A stretch of 42,134 nt of DNA from Prevotellaceae bacterium (GCA_028723455.1 JAQYEW010000042.1:1-42134), one strand, 5' to 3'; shown: positions 1-9,361, numbered from the stretch's first letter. The notes: generated by a model not told the origin, from the letters alone. Numbers and translations are program-made.

Positions 1-867
1 ACGCTTCCTTCCTTGGCGCGGTATTTCGATGATGGATACCGGACGCATGGCGGAGTCGGCCTTATGTACCAGTTCGTCGCCATCCATCAGTACCATGTTG
101 GGTGCCTTTGCCAGTTCGCTTGCTGTCAGGCCGTGGAAGTCAGGCAGGCGCACTGCACTGATTACAATCTCGTTCTTCGGACTGACACGGTCGCCTAAAT
201 AACGTGCCATGTAGATACTGGTCTGGTTCAGGCCGTCCATCATCAATTCCTTGCTGTCCAAGGTCAGGCGCACCTTGCCCACACGTCCCTTGCGGATGGT
301 GGCCGGGTAATATTCGGCTTTGAGGTAAGGGGGCAGGTGCATCAAGCGGGGTGTGAAATCTTTGTCGCCCAGGTTTGCCACGCGCAGCTCGGCCATGGGC
401 CTGTCTCCCTTCTGCACATCATCGAACTCAATGGCATTGGTGTTGAGGCGGATGTCTCCAATGGAGATAGGGTATTCCTCCTCAATGCTGCTGATGCTGT
501 TGCTCTCCACCACCTTGCCCGTGAAGGAAAGATAGAGAGGCTGCTCGGCGGCGTTGCTGTAAACGGCCAGTTCGCGGTAGAATGTGCCCAACATCATGGC
601 GTCGTAAACGGCGGTGATGGTGGCGTTTTCGCCCGGTGCGATGGGAGTGGAGGGGAAACTGACGTTGATACATCCGCAACTGGGGTGCACCTCGTTGATG
701 ACGAGCGGAGCGTTGCCTGCGTTTTGCAGTTTGTATTCTACGGTCTTGGGCATCTGGAACATCATTTCACCCAGTTTTCTGCTCTCTGCATCCACCTTGA
801 TTTTGGGTTGTGCCCAAGCGGCGGCGGATAAGGCCAAAGCAGATAAAAACAGATATTTTCTTTTCAT
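1..867 (-). CDS. DUF1573 domain exported protein (partial, runs off the left edge)
   Basis: An open frame of 289 codons starts at ATG 867 and is still open at base 1, so the C-terminus is missing. The N-terminus (MKRKYLFLSALALSAAAWAQ) is a clear signal peptide. The mature part begins with a beta-sandwich of the DUF1573 type, recognised by the stretch INEVHPSCGCINV around residues 58-70, followed by PGENATITAVYD. The conserved CGC motif is intact. A second similar Ig-like module seems to follow after about residue 130 (IGDIRLNTNAIEFDDVQKGD). DUF1573 proteins are common exported proteins of Bacteroidota; their role is not established, though the fold resembles HYDIN/ASPM-type Ig domains used for protein contacts. 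The gene starts 23 bp after the macroglobulin gene and is probably the third gene of the leftward pepD operon. Confidence 0.85.
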   Translation of the reverse strand, partial: MKRKYLFLSALALSAAAWAQPKIKVDAESRKLGEMMFQMPKTVEYKLQNAGNAPLVINEVHPSCGCINVSFPSTPIAPGENATITAVYDAMMLGTFYRELAVYSNAAEQPLYLSFTGKVVESNSISSIEEEYPISIGDIRLNTNAIEFDDVQKGDRPMAELRVANLGDKDFTPRLMHLPPYLKAEYYPATIRKGRVGKVRLTLDSKELMMDGLNQTSIYMARYLGDRVSPKNEIVISAVRLPDFHGLTASELAKAPNMVLMDGDELVHKADSAMRPVSIIEIPRQGRKR

Positions 868-890
868 TCGGTTGTTGTTTTCCTTTGTCT

Positions 891-3800
891 TTATTTTACT
901 TCTATCACGTGGTCGGCGTCGCGTCCCTGGAATTCGGGGGCCAGGGTGCATTGTATGCGGCTAATGCCCGTGTGATAGCGTCCGGGACGTTCCACGTAAT
1001 AGTCTTGTTGGAGGCGATAGTGGCCGCGGGGAATGCTGAGAATATGGTAGCGCAGCTCGCTGTCCATAACCTCGAGGTAGTAGCATAGGCCGTCCTGCCA
1101 ATGCAGTCCGGAGCGTTGTTCCACGGGCTCCAGCGTTGCGGGGCGTGGGATGATTACGCTTACATATTCATAATCGCCGTCGGCCATGATGCGCTGTGTG
1201 AGTGTGATGCGGTTGCCGGCTTGTGCATTCGTGGGTATGCTTTGCCGTACGGCCAAGCCCGTGGTGTCAGCGTCCGCTTGGGTATAGGGTTGGCGGAAGG
1301 TGGCGTAGGCTGCGCCCCAACTTTGTCCCTTACTCATTTTTTGCAGGCGCAACTTCGTGGGCAACTGTGTGGCATCCATGCTGTCGCGTGCATAGCCCAG
1401 GGTGTTGTCTGCGGCGATGATATTTGTGGGAACGCTCTTTCCTTGTTGCCACAACTGCAATACATCACGGGCAATCTGTGTTTCTTTCTGCTGGCCGTGC
1501 ATAAGGGCGAAGATGGCATTGACGCTGCGGATGGGCGTGTCCCATACTTGCGTACGCTTTTGCAGGAGCAGGTGCTGGCGCATGCCGCCCAGTTCCTTGC
1601 TCTGGGGAACTAAGGTCTGCAGGGCCTCCATCAGTTGTACATGAATATCCAGCTTGCGGTCGATGCTGCGGAAGGGGCCTTGGGGATATTCAATGTAGGT
1701 GCCTTTGAGGGGAGCGCTTACCAAACGTGGGCGGAAGGCTTCAATCATGGCGTGCGCCTTGCGGTCCAGTCCTTGCCGGTGCAGCACGATGGCCGCCAGG
1801 GCTTGACATTCCAAATCCAGATTCTCGGGTTTCAGGTCCTTGGTGATGCTTAGCAGACTGTCCACCTTGGCTTGCTCGCCGCGTTGCAGCTTGACCTGCG
1901 TCGCTTGCACCACGTAGAGCGTGCGCAGAACGTCGCTGCCCCACAGCAGGCGGACGCGGCTGCGTTCGTTCAGCAGATAGCGGACGATACCCGTCAGCAG
2001 CCCGCCGTCCTGCGCCTTGCCCGTGAGCATTTGCAGGCGTGCCAGTTGGAAACCTACCTCAAGGCTCATGTAACGTGAGGAAGGCATGCCGGGATACCAG
2101 GCGATGCCGCCATCGGCATGTTGCATATCGCGCATACGCAGGAGCAGGGCTTCTGTGCTGTCCTCGGCCTCCACGCCCAATTCCTTGGCCAGAACCTGCG
2201 CGTAATAGGCGGCGGTGATGGACAGGATATCACCACGGTACTTGCTCGCTAAGGCAGGCAATGCCTGAAGGGCCAACTGTTCCGGATGGCTGGTATATTC
2301 CACGACGAGGCTGCGATTTTGCGCATTGTCGGGGAAAAGCTGTTTCAAATCGAACTGATAAGCGCCTGCTTCCGGAGCGGTGATGGGAAGGGTGTTCACC
2401 ATTTCTTCCGTTGCTGGAAATACGCTGAGGCGGTGCTGCTCGCCGTCCGTACCCTCTTTGCCTTCTACGCTCCAGCGCACCAGGATATCCCTTTCGTCCT
2501 CCTTATTATATATAAAGGAGAGGGTGGTGTCGGCTTGAGCGGGCAAGGCAAGGCTGACACGCTGGGTGAGGACAGCCTTGCGGCTTTCTGCGTCCAATAC
2601 TTGTAAGGTGGCAGAAACGTGTTGCTCCTTATTGCTGTTGTTCGTCAGGCTTCCGCGTAGGATGGCTTGGTCGCCGGCACGCAGGAAACGTGGCAGACGG
2701 GCTTGAGCCATCACGGGTTTTTGAGCCACGATGTCGCGCCCAAAGGTGGCGTGCATCAAGTCTTGCGTATGGGCTACGGCTTTCAACCGCCACGTCGTGG
2801 CACTTTGGGGCAGGGTAAACTCCATGACGGCCTGGCCCTGAGCGTTGGTGCGGATACGCGGATTGAAATAGGCCGTCTCCTGGAAGTTCTCGCGCAAGGG
2901 AAGGGCAGCGTCTGTGTCTGACTCGGGCTTGCCGTACCCTCTTATGGAAACAGACTTGTTCTTTGCTTCCTCCATGCTTTCACTTTGTGTTGCAGCAAGA
3001 GGTGCGGCATCCAGCGTCATCGTGGCAGCGGCGCGCGATGCCTTGTACATACGTAGGGGAGTGCCCAACGCACTTGTCTCGTAAAGCATGGGAGCGTCAG
3101 CCTCGAACCACTGTTCGTCAAGGTGTGCGTCGTGGTTCTTCAGCTTTTCCTTCTTGCGCTTCTGAAGATAGGTTTCAAATAGCGAACCCGTAGCGGGGTA
3201 GGTTAGGTTGTGGTAGCCGATGCCATGAAGCCAATGGCCGAGCGTTACGTTCAGCGCCAACTGATGGCGCTGGATACGATCCAGACTGGCATCGTAGACC
3301 GTAGCCAAAACATTGGCCCGGGCAGGATGTCCGTCGGGACGGGTCAGGGTCAACTTCCACTGCTCTCGTGCTCCGGGTTGTGTCAGGTCACGGAAACTGT
3401 CCCACCGCAGCTGCAATCGCGTGTCGGGTCGAGCCAAACGGATCTCTTGCGAGTGGATGTAGGTCTTTTCGCCTAAGGTGGTGGCGAAGGTGGCAACAAG
3501 TCCGTCGCCGTAGCTGTCCTTATAGGCAAGGGGAAGGGCGGTCTTGCCTTGGCGAATGTTCAATAAGGTGTCCATGACCACTTCTCCCTTTGCGCTGAGC
3601 GTGTAATAAACCCATGCCTGGGGGCGAGTAGTGCTCAGAACAAGTTCCGTCGGATGTTGTGCGTCAAAACTATCTCGGGGACAAGTCACCAGGAAAGTGC
3701 TGTCCGCCTTCTCGGGCTGCGGACGATAGGGGCGCAGCGTAAAGGAACGCTTGGCCTCTTGCTGTTCGCCGTAACTGGCAAGGACGTTCAAGACAACCTG

Positions 3801-5678
3801 AAGCGAGTGCTTTGTGGTGTCGTTGGGGACGCTGACGCTGAAATGACCGTTTGCGTCCGTGCTGACGGTGTCGTTGTAGGTCTGTGTGGCCGTGTTGTGT
3901 GGGCGATACCAAAAGCTTTGCAGTTGGCTGTTGGCTGATACACGTGCGTTGCGCAGAGGCGTACCGTCGAAGCGTACTGCTGTACCGCGGAAGGTAAGGC
4001 TGTCAGGCGTGCGTTGCAGGCTGTCCGCCAGTTCCACACTGAATGTGGGGCGTTTGTAGTGCTCCACGCGCAGCGTGGTGCGGTACTCGCCTTGCAGATA
4101 GATGGACCATGTGCCCAGGCGGCGGTTGGTGGGAAGTTGGAATGTTGCGTCGAAAACGCCGAATTCGTCTGTGGCCACAGTCTTCTGTTCCACTTCCTTG
4201 TATTGTGCATCACGCAGTACGAGGGTAACGCTGTCGCCGGCTTTTGTACGCATCTCCCATCCTCTTTGTTCATAGACGATGCCACCCACTTTCACTTCCT
4301 GTCCGGGGCGGTAAACGCTGCGGTCGGTGTAGAATTGTGTTCGGCGCTGGGTGTTGTACGGCACGTATCCCCCCGTACGGTAGTATGTCAAGTGTTGGAT
4401 GCCGAGGTTTCGCTCCTCTTCGTTGCTCAGGCGGATATACACTGGCTGGTAGTAACTGCCCTTACGCGGGACGTTGATAATCACGCTGCCCAGGGCATTC
4501 GTGCGTTGGCGTGCAAAGGCCAATGTATCGTCATCGGAATGGAACTGTTCTACCAGCACGCCCTGTTGGGGCTTGCCGGTCTCACGGTCTACGACAAGGA
4601 CGCGCAACTGCCCCTCCGGCAACCATTGGGTCAAGAGTTGCAGACGGCTGACCATCATCTCCTGCTCCAGTTTCTGAACCTTTGTCTTTGTTTTCACACG
4701 CGGTTGGGGCAGGAACCACAACTCGTGTTTTCCCAATACCAAAGGAGCATGCCATTGGATGGTGTCTCGTGTGCGTTCGACATCGCTTCGTGTGGTATCG
4801 AAAGCGTGGCTACCTTCCTGCCAGCTTACGCCGCTTAGGTTGTTCGCCTCGAACTGCCAGTCGTAGGTCTTGCCGGGATACAGCAGCGTTGGCCCTGTCC
4901 ATTGGAAAGTGGGGTCCGTGAGTGCCAGCAATCTGTTTTGCAGGCGCTCACGGCCTTTGTAATTGGCATAGCGTTTGAGACCCTCCGTCAGATAGGCTTT
5001 GCGCTGTTCCTGGCTCAGTCCCTCACATTCGCTCAGGTGGATGTACACCTCCGCCGCATCAGGCACGTCCTGATAGCGGTCGCGCACCTTGTGTAGCTCG
5101 CGCTCCATCTGCAAGACAGGCGTGGTGCTTTCAAGCAAGGAATCCAGCACGATGGAGAAGGCGGCACGGCGGTTGCCCTGACGCTCATAGTGCCGAATCA
5201 TCCATCCCGTAGAGGGAATGCCGGGCAGCGTGTCGCAGACCTGTGCGCCTAACGAGTTGCGTGCGGTCTGCCAAGCCAGATAGAGCATATCTTCGGCCAT
5301 GGGATTGTCCTTACCGCCCAGTACGGTCAGCGGCCTCCAGTCCTTTACCTTCATGTTGCCAAGCATGTCGGGCTGCGCTAAGGCTTCACGGAAATTAGCG
5401 TGGCTGAGTTGTTCGAAGCGCTCGTGCCCGGCATATTGTGCCATATAGCTGCGCTCGATATATAGCTTGCCTAAGGCCAAGGCGGTCATGGCCCGTTCCT
5501 GTGGCGTGGCTGCCGCGGCTTTGTAGGCCTCGATGCGCTGGATACGCGGATATACGCTGTCGGGGTGTGTCTGCTCGATGCTGAGCACGTCGCCCAAAAG
5601 CGTTGTCAACGATTTGGCAGGCTTCGCTGCTGCCAGTGTGGATAGCGAGAAGGTAAGTAGGACAAGAAGGTCTCTCAT
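891..5678 (-). CDS. Alpha-2-macroglobulin family protein (MG2/A2M/TED-like)
   Basis: A 1595-residue protein with an N-terminal signal peptide (MRDLLVLLTFSLSTLAAAKP). An N-terminal helical part precedes macroglobulin beta domains. The MG2 hallmark TDRSVYRPGQEVKVGGIVYE lies near residues 445-465. The A2M-domain hallmark, from YFNPRIRTNAQG to ATTWRLKAVAHT, lies near 935-970. A helical thioester-type domain follows from about residue 1120. The thioester position reads HPEQ at 1131-1134 instead of CxEQ, so no thioester can form. Bacterial relatives are envelope proteins thought to trap attacking proteases. Many Bacteroidota members lack the thioester and are often placed with peptidases, as here: the start is 12 bp after the pepD stop. 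I see no obvious lipobox cysteine. Family assignment is firm; the protective role is inferred. Confidence 0.9.
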   Translation of the reverse strand: MRDLLVLLTFSLSTLAAAKPAKSLTTLLGDVLSIEQTHPDSVYPRIQRIEAYKAAAATPQERAMTALALGKLYIERSYMAQYAGHERFEQLSHANFREALAQPDMLGNMKVKDWRPLTVLGGKDNPMAEDMLYLAWQTARNSLGAQVCDTLPGIPSTGWMIRHYERQGNRRAAFSIVLDSLLESTTPVLQMERELHKVRDRYQDVPDAAEVYIHLSECEGLSQEQRKAYLTEGLKRYANYKGRERLQNRLLALTDPTFQWTGPTLLYPGKTYDWQFEANNLSGVSWQEGSHAFDTTRSDVERTRDTIQWHAPLVLGKHELWFLPQPRVKTKTKVQKLEQEMMVSRLQLLTQWLPEGQLRVLVVDRETGKPQQGVLVEQFHSDDDTLAFARQRTNALGSVIINVPRKGSYYQPVYIRLSNEEERNLGIQHLTYYRTGGYVPYNTQRRTQFYTDRSVYRPGQEVKVGGIVYEQRGWEMRTKAGDSVTLVLRDAQYKEVEQKTVATDEFGVFDATFQLPTNRRLGTWSIYLQGEYRTTLRVEHYKRPTFSVELADSLQRTPDSLTFRGTAVRFDGTPLRNARVSANSQLQSFWYRPHNTATQTYNDTVSTDANGHFSVSVPNDTTKHSLQVVLNVLASYGEQQEAKRSFTLRPYRPQPEKADSTFLVTCPRDSFDAQHPTELVLSTTRPQAWVYYTLSAKGEVVMDTLLNIRQGKTALPLAYKDSYGDGLVATFATTLGEKTYIHSQEIRLARPDTRLQLRWDSFRDLTQPGAREQWKLTLTRPDGHPARANVLATVYDASLDRIQRHQLALNVTLGHWLHGIGYHNLTYPATGSLFETYLQKRKKEKLKNHDAHLDEQWFEADAPMLYETSALGTPLRMYKASRAAATMTLDAAPLAATQSESMEEAKNKSVSIRGYGKPESDTDAALPLRENFQETAYFNPRIRTNAQGQAVMEFTLPQSATTWRLKAVAHTQDLMHATFGRDIVAQKPVMAQARLPRFLRAGDQAILRGSLTNNSNKEQHVSATLQVLDAESRKAVLTQRVSLALPAQADTTLSFIYNKEDERDILVRWSVEGKEGTDGEQHRLSVFPATEEMVNTLPITAPEAGAYQFDLKQLFPDNAQNRSLVVEYTSHPEQLALQALPALASKYRGDILSITAAYYAQVLAKELGVEAEDSTEALLLRMRDMQHADGGIAWYPGMPSSRYMSLEVGFQLARLQMLTGKAQDGGLLTGIVRYLLNERSRVRLLWGSDVLRTLYVVQATQVKLQRGEQAKVDSLLSITKDLKPENLDLECQALAAIVLHRQGLDRKAHAMIEAFRPRLVSAPLKGTYIEYPQGPFRSIDRKLDIHVQLMEALQTLVPQSKELGGMRQHLLLQKRTQVWDTPIRSVNAIFALMHGQQKETQIARDVLQLWQQGKSVPTNIIAADNTLGYARDSMDATQLPTKLRLQKMSKGQSWGAAYATFRQPYTQADADTTGLAVRQSIPTNAQAGNRITLTQRIMADGDYEYVSVIIPRPATLEPVEQRSGLHWQDGLCYYLEVMDSELRYHILSIPRGHYRLQQDYYVERPGRYHTGISRIQCTLAPEFQGRDADHVIEVK

Positions 5679-5690
5679 TTGCTGTTGGTG

Positions 5691-7154
5691 TTATTTTGCG
5701 GGAATCTCTTCCAATACTTGACGGAGGAAGTCCCAGAACTTGGCTACGGACTCGATGTCGCAACGCTCGTTGGGGGTGTGGGGGCTGCGCAGTGTGGGGC
5801 CGAAGCTTACAGGGTCCATGTTGGGATAAACGGCGCAGATGATACTGCACTCCAAGCCTGCGTGGCAAACCTCCACCTTGGCGGGAGTATCTGGATACAT
5901 CTTGTTGTACACCTCTACCATTTTTGCCGTGATGGGGCTGTCGAAGTTGGGCTGCCAAGCACCGTACTGACCGCTGAAGTCCACCTTCATGCCTGCCATC
6001 GAGAAGCAAGCCTCGTGTCGCTCCTGGATATATTCCATCATGGTGTCGTTGCTGCTGCGTGCCAAAACCAGAATCTTTACATTGCCGTCCTGGATATTCA
6101 CGATGCCTAAGTTCGAACTGGTTTCTACAACAGAGGGGATGGAAGGGATGTAGCGCAGTACGCCGTCATGACAAGCCGTGATGGCGTTCACAACGTTGTC
6201 CTGGATTTCCTGGGGCATGACAGCCTTGGGCATTTCTGTTGGCTCAACGCTCAGGCTGATACCCTCCTCAATGCCACGGTACTCGTCCTGGAACACCTGC
6301 TGGCAGTATGCAACCAGGTCCTTCAAATCCTCGGCGTTCTCTTTGGGAAGGGTAAGGACAACTTCTGCGCTTGAGGGAATGGCGTTGCGCATATTGCCGC
6401 CTACCCACGAGGCCAGGAGCGCGTCGTCGTCCTGAATGGCTTGGCGCACTACGCGCGCCATCAGTTTGTTGGCATTGGCGCGGCCTACGCAGATCTCCAG
6501 TCCGCTATGTCCGCCCTTCAAGCCCTTCAGGGAGATCTTAAAGGCAGCGTCGCCTTGCTCCGTTTCTTGCTCCTTGTATCCCAGGCTCATGTTGATGTTC
6601 ACGCCGCCGGCGCTGCCGATAACAAATTCGCCCAGCGTCTCGTTGTCGATGTTCAGGAGGATGTCGCCCGTCAGCGTGTCAGCCTTCAGGTTCATCACGC
6701 CGTACATGGAACTTTCCTCATCGGCGGTGATCAGTGCCTCCAGCGGGCCGTGCTTCAGGTCCTTACTTTCCATCACAGCCATGATTGCAGCCACGCCGAT
6801 GCCGTCGTCGCTACCCAAGGTCGTGCCTTTTGCCTTCACCCAACCGTCCTCAATGTAGGTCTCGATGGGGTCATTGACGAAATCGTGCGTGCTTTCCTTT
6901 GTCTTCTGCGGCACCATGTCCATGTGCGCTTGCAGCACGGCTGTCTTGCGGCCTTCCATACCAGGTGTGGCGGGTTTGCGCATGACGATGTTCTCGGCTG
7001 TATCCTTCCATGCCTCGATACCGCGTTCCTTGGCCCAGTTCAGCAGAAATTCCTGAATTTTCTCCAGATGGCCGCTTGGACGCGGAACTTGGGTCAGGAG
7101 ATAGAAATTATGCCACATGGCTTTGGGCTCGAGGTCTTTGATGGTCTTTTCCAT
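5691..7154 (-). CDS. pepD: Aminoacyl-histidine dipeptidase (Xaa-His dipeptidase, M20C)
   Basis: A 487-residue protein of normal length for PepD, a cytosolic di-zinc enzyme that hydrolyses Xaa-His and other dipeptides. All expected M20 metal-site elements are visible: HMDMVPQK (H77, D79), GTTLGSDDGIG (D116, bridging), ADEE (E146 catalytic base, E147 ligand), a dimerisation/lid segment with GGHSGLEICVGRANANK, and the C-terminal HAGLECSII with SFGPTLRSPHTPNER. There is no signal peptide. It is the first gene of a leftward operon, with a good promoter at 7191-7224, and is followed after 12 bp by the macroglobulin gene. Likely role: use of peptides released by the secreted proteases coded elsewhere in the window. 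Confidence 0.95.
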   Translation of the reverse strand: MEKTIKDLEPKAMWHNFYLLTQVPRPSGHLEKIQEFLLNWAKERGIEAWKDTAENIVMRKPATPGMEGRKTAVLQAHMDMVPQKTKESTHDFVNDPIETYIEDGWVKAKGTTLGSDDGIGVAAIMAVMESKDLKHGPLEALITADEESSMYGVMNLKADTLTGDILLNIDNETLGEFVIGSAGGVNINMSLGYKEQETEQGDAAFKISLKGLKGGHSGLEICVGRANANKLMARVVRQAIQDDDALLASWVGGNMRNAIPSSAEVVLTLPKENAEDLKDLVAYCQQVFQDEYRGIEEGISLSVEPTEMPKAVMPQEIQDNVVNAITACHDGVLRYIPSIPSVVETSSNLGIVNIQDGNVKILVLARSSNDTMMEYIQERHEACFSMAGMKVDFSGQYGAWQPNFDSPITAKMVEVYNKMYPDTPAKVEVCHAGLECSIICAVYPNMDPVSFGPTLRSPHTPNERCDIESVAKFWDFLRQVLEEIPAK

Positions 7155-7190
7155 AAGTAGTTGCTTTTTGTTAGTTTGGTTCTGATACTA

Positions 7191-7224
7191 CAAAAATAGC
7201 CCTTTTCCTTGACATAAAGGCAAA
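7191..7224 (-). promoter_or_regulatory. Promoter of the pepD-macroglobulin-DUF1573 operon
   Basis: Read on the minus strand, TTTG (7224-7221) and TATTTTTG (7198-7191) are 22 bp apart and fit the Bacteroidota housekeeping pattern TTTG/TAnnTTTG. The -7 box lies 36 bp before the pepD ATG at 7154. Confidence 0.6.
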
Positions 7225-7283
7225 GGGCAGGATTAAAAAAAAATAATTAAGGTTGAAAGTGCGTATCAGAGTCGAAAATTTCA

Positions 7284-7291
7284 TAACTTTG
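7284..7291 (+). promoter_or_regulatory. -7 box (TAACTTTG) upstream of the DUF2007 gene
   Basis: TAACTTTG is an exact match to TAnnTTTG and lies 27 bp before the ATG at 7319. I do not see a well-spaced -33 TTTG; the nearest TTG is at 7253-7255 with a 28-bp spacer. Confidence 0.5.
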
Positions 7292-7318
7292 CTTTGCAGC
7301 ACTTAAAACCTAACGCCT

Positions 7319-7525
7319 ATGCTACGAATAGTGAAGACCTGTCAGAACGAGTTTGAGGCCGAGCTTGTCAAAGGCCTTTTGGCCGATATCGGTGTGGAGT
7401 GTATTCTTCAAGGCAAGAATATGTCTCAGATTTATGGCGGTATCAATGCCATGAGCGTGAATGTCCTGGTGAATGAGCGTGATTATGATAGGGCGCTTGC
7501 TCTGATTTCCGATACGAAGCAGTAG
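7319..7525 (+). CDS. DUF2007-type small protein
   Basis: A 68-residue soluble protein with the DUF2007 pattern: an N-terminal strand (LRIVKTC), then NEFEAELVKGLLADIGVECIL, a short turn, then VNVLVNERDYDRALALI. This is a small beta-alpha-beta fold of the ferredoxin-like/ACT kind, annotated in databases as putative signal-transducing protein with no demonstrated function. It is a single-gene unit behind a -7 box and ends only 5 bp from the stop of the convergent flippase-like gene. The whole domain is present, so the short length is normal for the family. Confidence 0.8.
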   Translation: MLRIVKTCQNEFEAELVKGLLADIGVECILQGKNMSQIYGGINAMSVNVLVNERDYDRALALISDTKQ

Positions 7526-7530
7526 GCTTT

Positions 7531-8514
7531 TCAGTTGCGTTTCTTTGTAAACGCCAGCCACCCCATAGCCAGCAAGCCCAGAACCACCACCAGAAGGGTT
7601 TGCAACGTATGCACGATAAGAACGAACATCGCGCCTTGGCTGCCGGCCACGCCGTAGAGCACAAGGACGGTCTTCACGGCGAAATGCCAAGAGCCGGCTC
7701 CGTTGGGCGTAGGTACCAGCACGGCGAAGCAGCCGACCATGAAAGCCACCAAGGCGGGCAAGGGGCCTAAATTCTCCGTATAGTCAAAGCAATAGAACGT
7801 GAGATAGAAATGCAGGAAATAGGCCACCCATATCCCCAGGCTGTAGAATACGAATATCCCCGGATGGCGCACGCCACGCACGCTCAACATACCTGTCAGC
7901 ATCCCTTTCGCCACACGGCTGGCATGTTGCGTAAGTTGCAGTCTGCGTGCCAAAAGCCATAGCGTTGCGATGGCTACCACGCCACACACGGCCGTAACCA
8001 CATAGCCCATCGTTGTAAACCCGCCTATCATGCTTGTGAGCGACATGCCCGTTTGCGTCATGAAATCCGAGAAGACAGGAATCTGCGTGGCTACGGTAAT
8101 GAGAGTAAGCAGGAGAATGATGGCCATGTCCAGCACGCGCTCGCTGACCACCGTGCCAACGCCCTCGGAGAAGGGGATTCCTTCCCATCGCTTTAGTGTG
8201 CCGCAACGCAGAAACTCACCGATACGGGGCACGGCAAGGCTGCTTGCGTAGCTCAGGAAGATTGCGTTGACGCAGGTGCTTAGTCTTACACGTTTGCCCA
8301 TGGCTTGCAACATCTGTTGCCAACGTGTGGCACGGAACACCTGGGCCAGGATGCCGAAAGGCATGCTCAGCACCATCCATTTCCAGCGCATCTCTGTGTT
8401 GACGGCGCGCTGAACGTCTTCCCATGCCGTGCCACGATACATCCACCACATGATGGCACTTGCCAAAAGGAGCGAGAGAACAACTTTGGTTGTATTGTTT
8501 ACGTGTATTTTCAA
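7531..8514 (-). CDS. Flippase-like integral membrane protein (lysylphosphatidylglycerol synthase TM/UPF0104 family)
   Basis: A polytopic membrane protein of about 327 residues with 7-8 hydrophobic helices. It carries family landmarks RATRWQQML, the FLSYASSLAVPRIGEFLRC segment, and VPTPNGAGSWHFAV near the C-terminus. Relatives form the membrane part of MprF and stand-alone YbhN/AglD-type proteins linked to lipid transfer; the substrate here is unknown. Start choice: the frame is open to an ATG at 8688, but that would run through the promoter region and into rsmA. I place the start at TTG 8514 (encoding fMet-KIHVNNTTKVV), because it keeps the first helix (VVLSLLLASAIMWWMY) and lies about 20 bp after a -7 box. 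The first ATG (8451) would cut that helix. The gene is divergent from rsmA. Confidence 0.85.
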   Translation of the reverse strand: MKIHVNNTTKVVLSLLLASAIMWWMYRGTAWEDVQRAVNTEMRWKWMVLSMPFGILAQVFRATRWQQMLQAMGKRVRLSTCVNAIFLSYASSLAVPRIGEFLRCGTLKRWEGIPFSEGVGTVVSERVLDMAIILLLTLITVATQIPVFSDFMTQTGMSLTSMIGGFTTMGYVVTAVCGVVAIATLWLLARRLQLTQHASRVAKGMLTGMLSVRGVRHPGIFVFYSLGIWVAYFLHFYLTFYCFDYTENLGPLPALVAFMVGCFAVLVPTPNGAGSWHFAVKTVLVLYGVAGSQGAMFVLIVHTLQTLLVVVLGLLAMGWLAFTKKRN

Positions 8515-8523
8515 TTTATTCTG

Positions 8524-8544
8524 TATCTTTGCGCTACAAAAGTA
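8524..8544. promoter_or_regulatory. Back-to-back -7 boxes of rsmA (+) and the flippase-like gene (-)
   Basis: TATCTTTG (8524-8531) on the plus strand lies 29 bp before the rsmA ATG at 8561. TACTTTTG on the minus strand (8544-8537) lies 22 bp before the TTG at 8514. Both match TAnnTTTG. The boxes are 5 bp apart, so the two polymerases would compete for the same site. No convincing -33 boxes were found. Confidence 0.5.
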
Positions 8545-8560
8545 ATATAAAAAATCAAGG

Positions 8561-9361
8561 ATGAGACTGGTAAAGCCAAAAAAGTTCCTCGGGCAACATT
8601 TTCTGACCGACCTAAGCATCGCCATGGACATCGCCGATACTGTGGATGCCATGCCCGAATTGCCTGTCTTGGAAGTGGGTCCCGGCATGGGCGTGATGAC
8701 GCAGTTCCTGATTCAGAAGCCACGCCCCTTGAAGGTCGTGGAGATTGATTTCGAGAGCGTGGCCTATCTGCGCCGGCAATATCCCCAACTGGAGGAGCAT
8801 ATCATCGAGGATGATTTCCTGAAGATGCACCTCGAGCATACCTTCGACGGCCGGCCTTTTGTCTTGACGGGCAATTATCCCTATAATATTTCCAGTCAGA
8901 TTTTCTTCCGCGTGCTGGATTACAAGGAACTCATCCCCATGTGCACGGGCATGATTCAGAAGGAAGTGGCCGAGCGCATGGCCGCCATGCCAGGCTCGAA
9001 GACCTATGGCATATTGAGCGTGCTGGTGCAGGCGTGGTACCATGTGGACTATCTGTTCACCGTTCACGAGCACGTCTTTAATCCTCCTCCCAAGGTGAAG
9101 AGCGCCGTAATCCGCATGACACGCAACGCTGTAACCGATTTGGGTTGCGACGAGGCCCTGTTCCGCCGTGTGGTGAAGACTACCTTCAACCAGCGCCGAA
9201 AGACCCTGCGCAACAATATCAAGCCTCTTTTGGGAGAACTGGGGCTGGAGAGTGCGGCTTTCCTTCAGGACGATCTTTTCAACAAGCGTCCCGAGCAACT
9301 GAGTGTTCAGCAATTCATTGACCTTACGAACCTTATCGACCATGCAAAAAAGAATCTATAA
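8561..9361 (+). CDS. rsmA: 16S rRNA (adenine1518-N6/adenine1519-N6)-dimethyltransferase
   Basis: A 266-residue protein of standard length. RsmA (KsgA) transfers four methyl groups from S-adenosylmethionine to two adenosines in the 3' terminal hairpin of 16S rRNA, late in small-subunit assembly. Visible motifs: the N-terminal KKFLGQHFL, the SAM loop LEVGPGMG (residues 37-44), the acidic strand end VVEIDF, and the catalytic NYPYNIS (105-111), the usual Bacteroidota version of NLPYNIS. The C-terminal helical domain contains FNQRRKTLRNN. The last 20 bp overlap the start of the next gene at 9342, which suggests coupled translation of a housekeeping gene with secreted-protein genes. Confidence 0.96.
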   Translation: MRLVKPKKFLGQHFLTDLSIAMDIADTVDAMPELPVLEVGPGMGVMTQFLIQKPRPLKVVEIDFESVAYLRRQYPQLEEHIIEDDFLKMHLEHTFDGRPFVLTGNYPYNISSQIFFRVLDYKELIPMCTGMIQKEVAERMAAMPGSKTYGILSVLVQAWYHVDYLFTVHEHVFNPPPKVKSAVIRMTRNAVTDLGCDEALFRRVVKTTFNQRRKTLRNNIKPLLGELGLESAAFLQDDLFNKRPEQLSVQQFIDLTNLIDHAKKNL

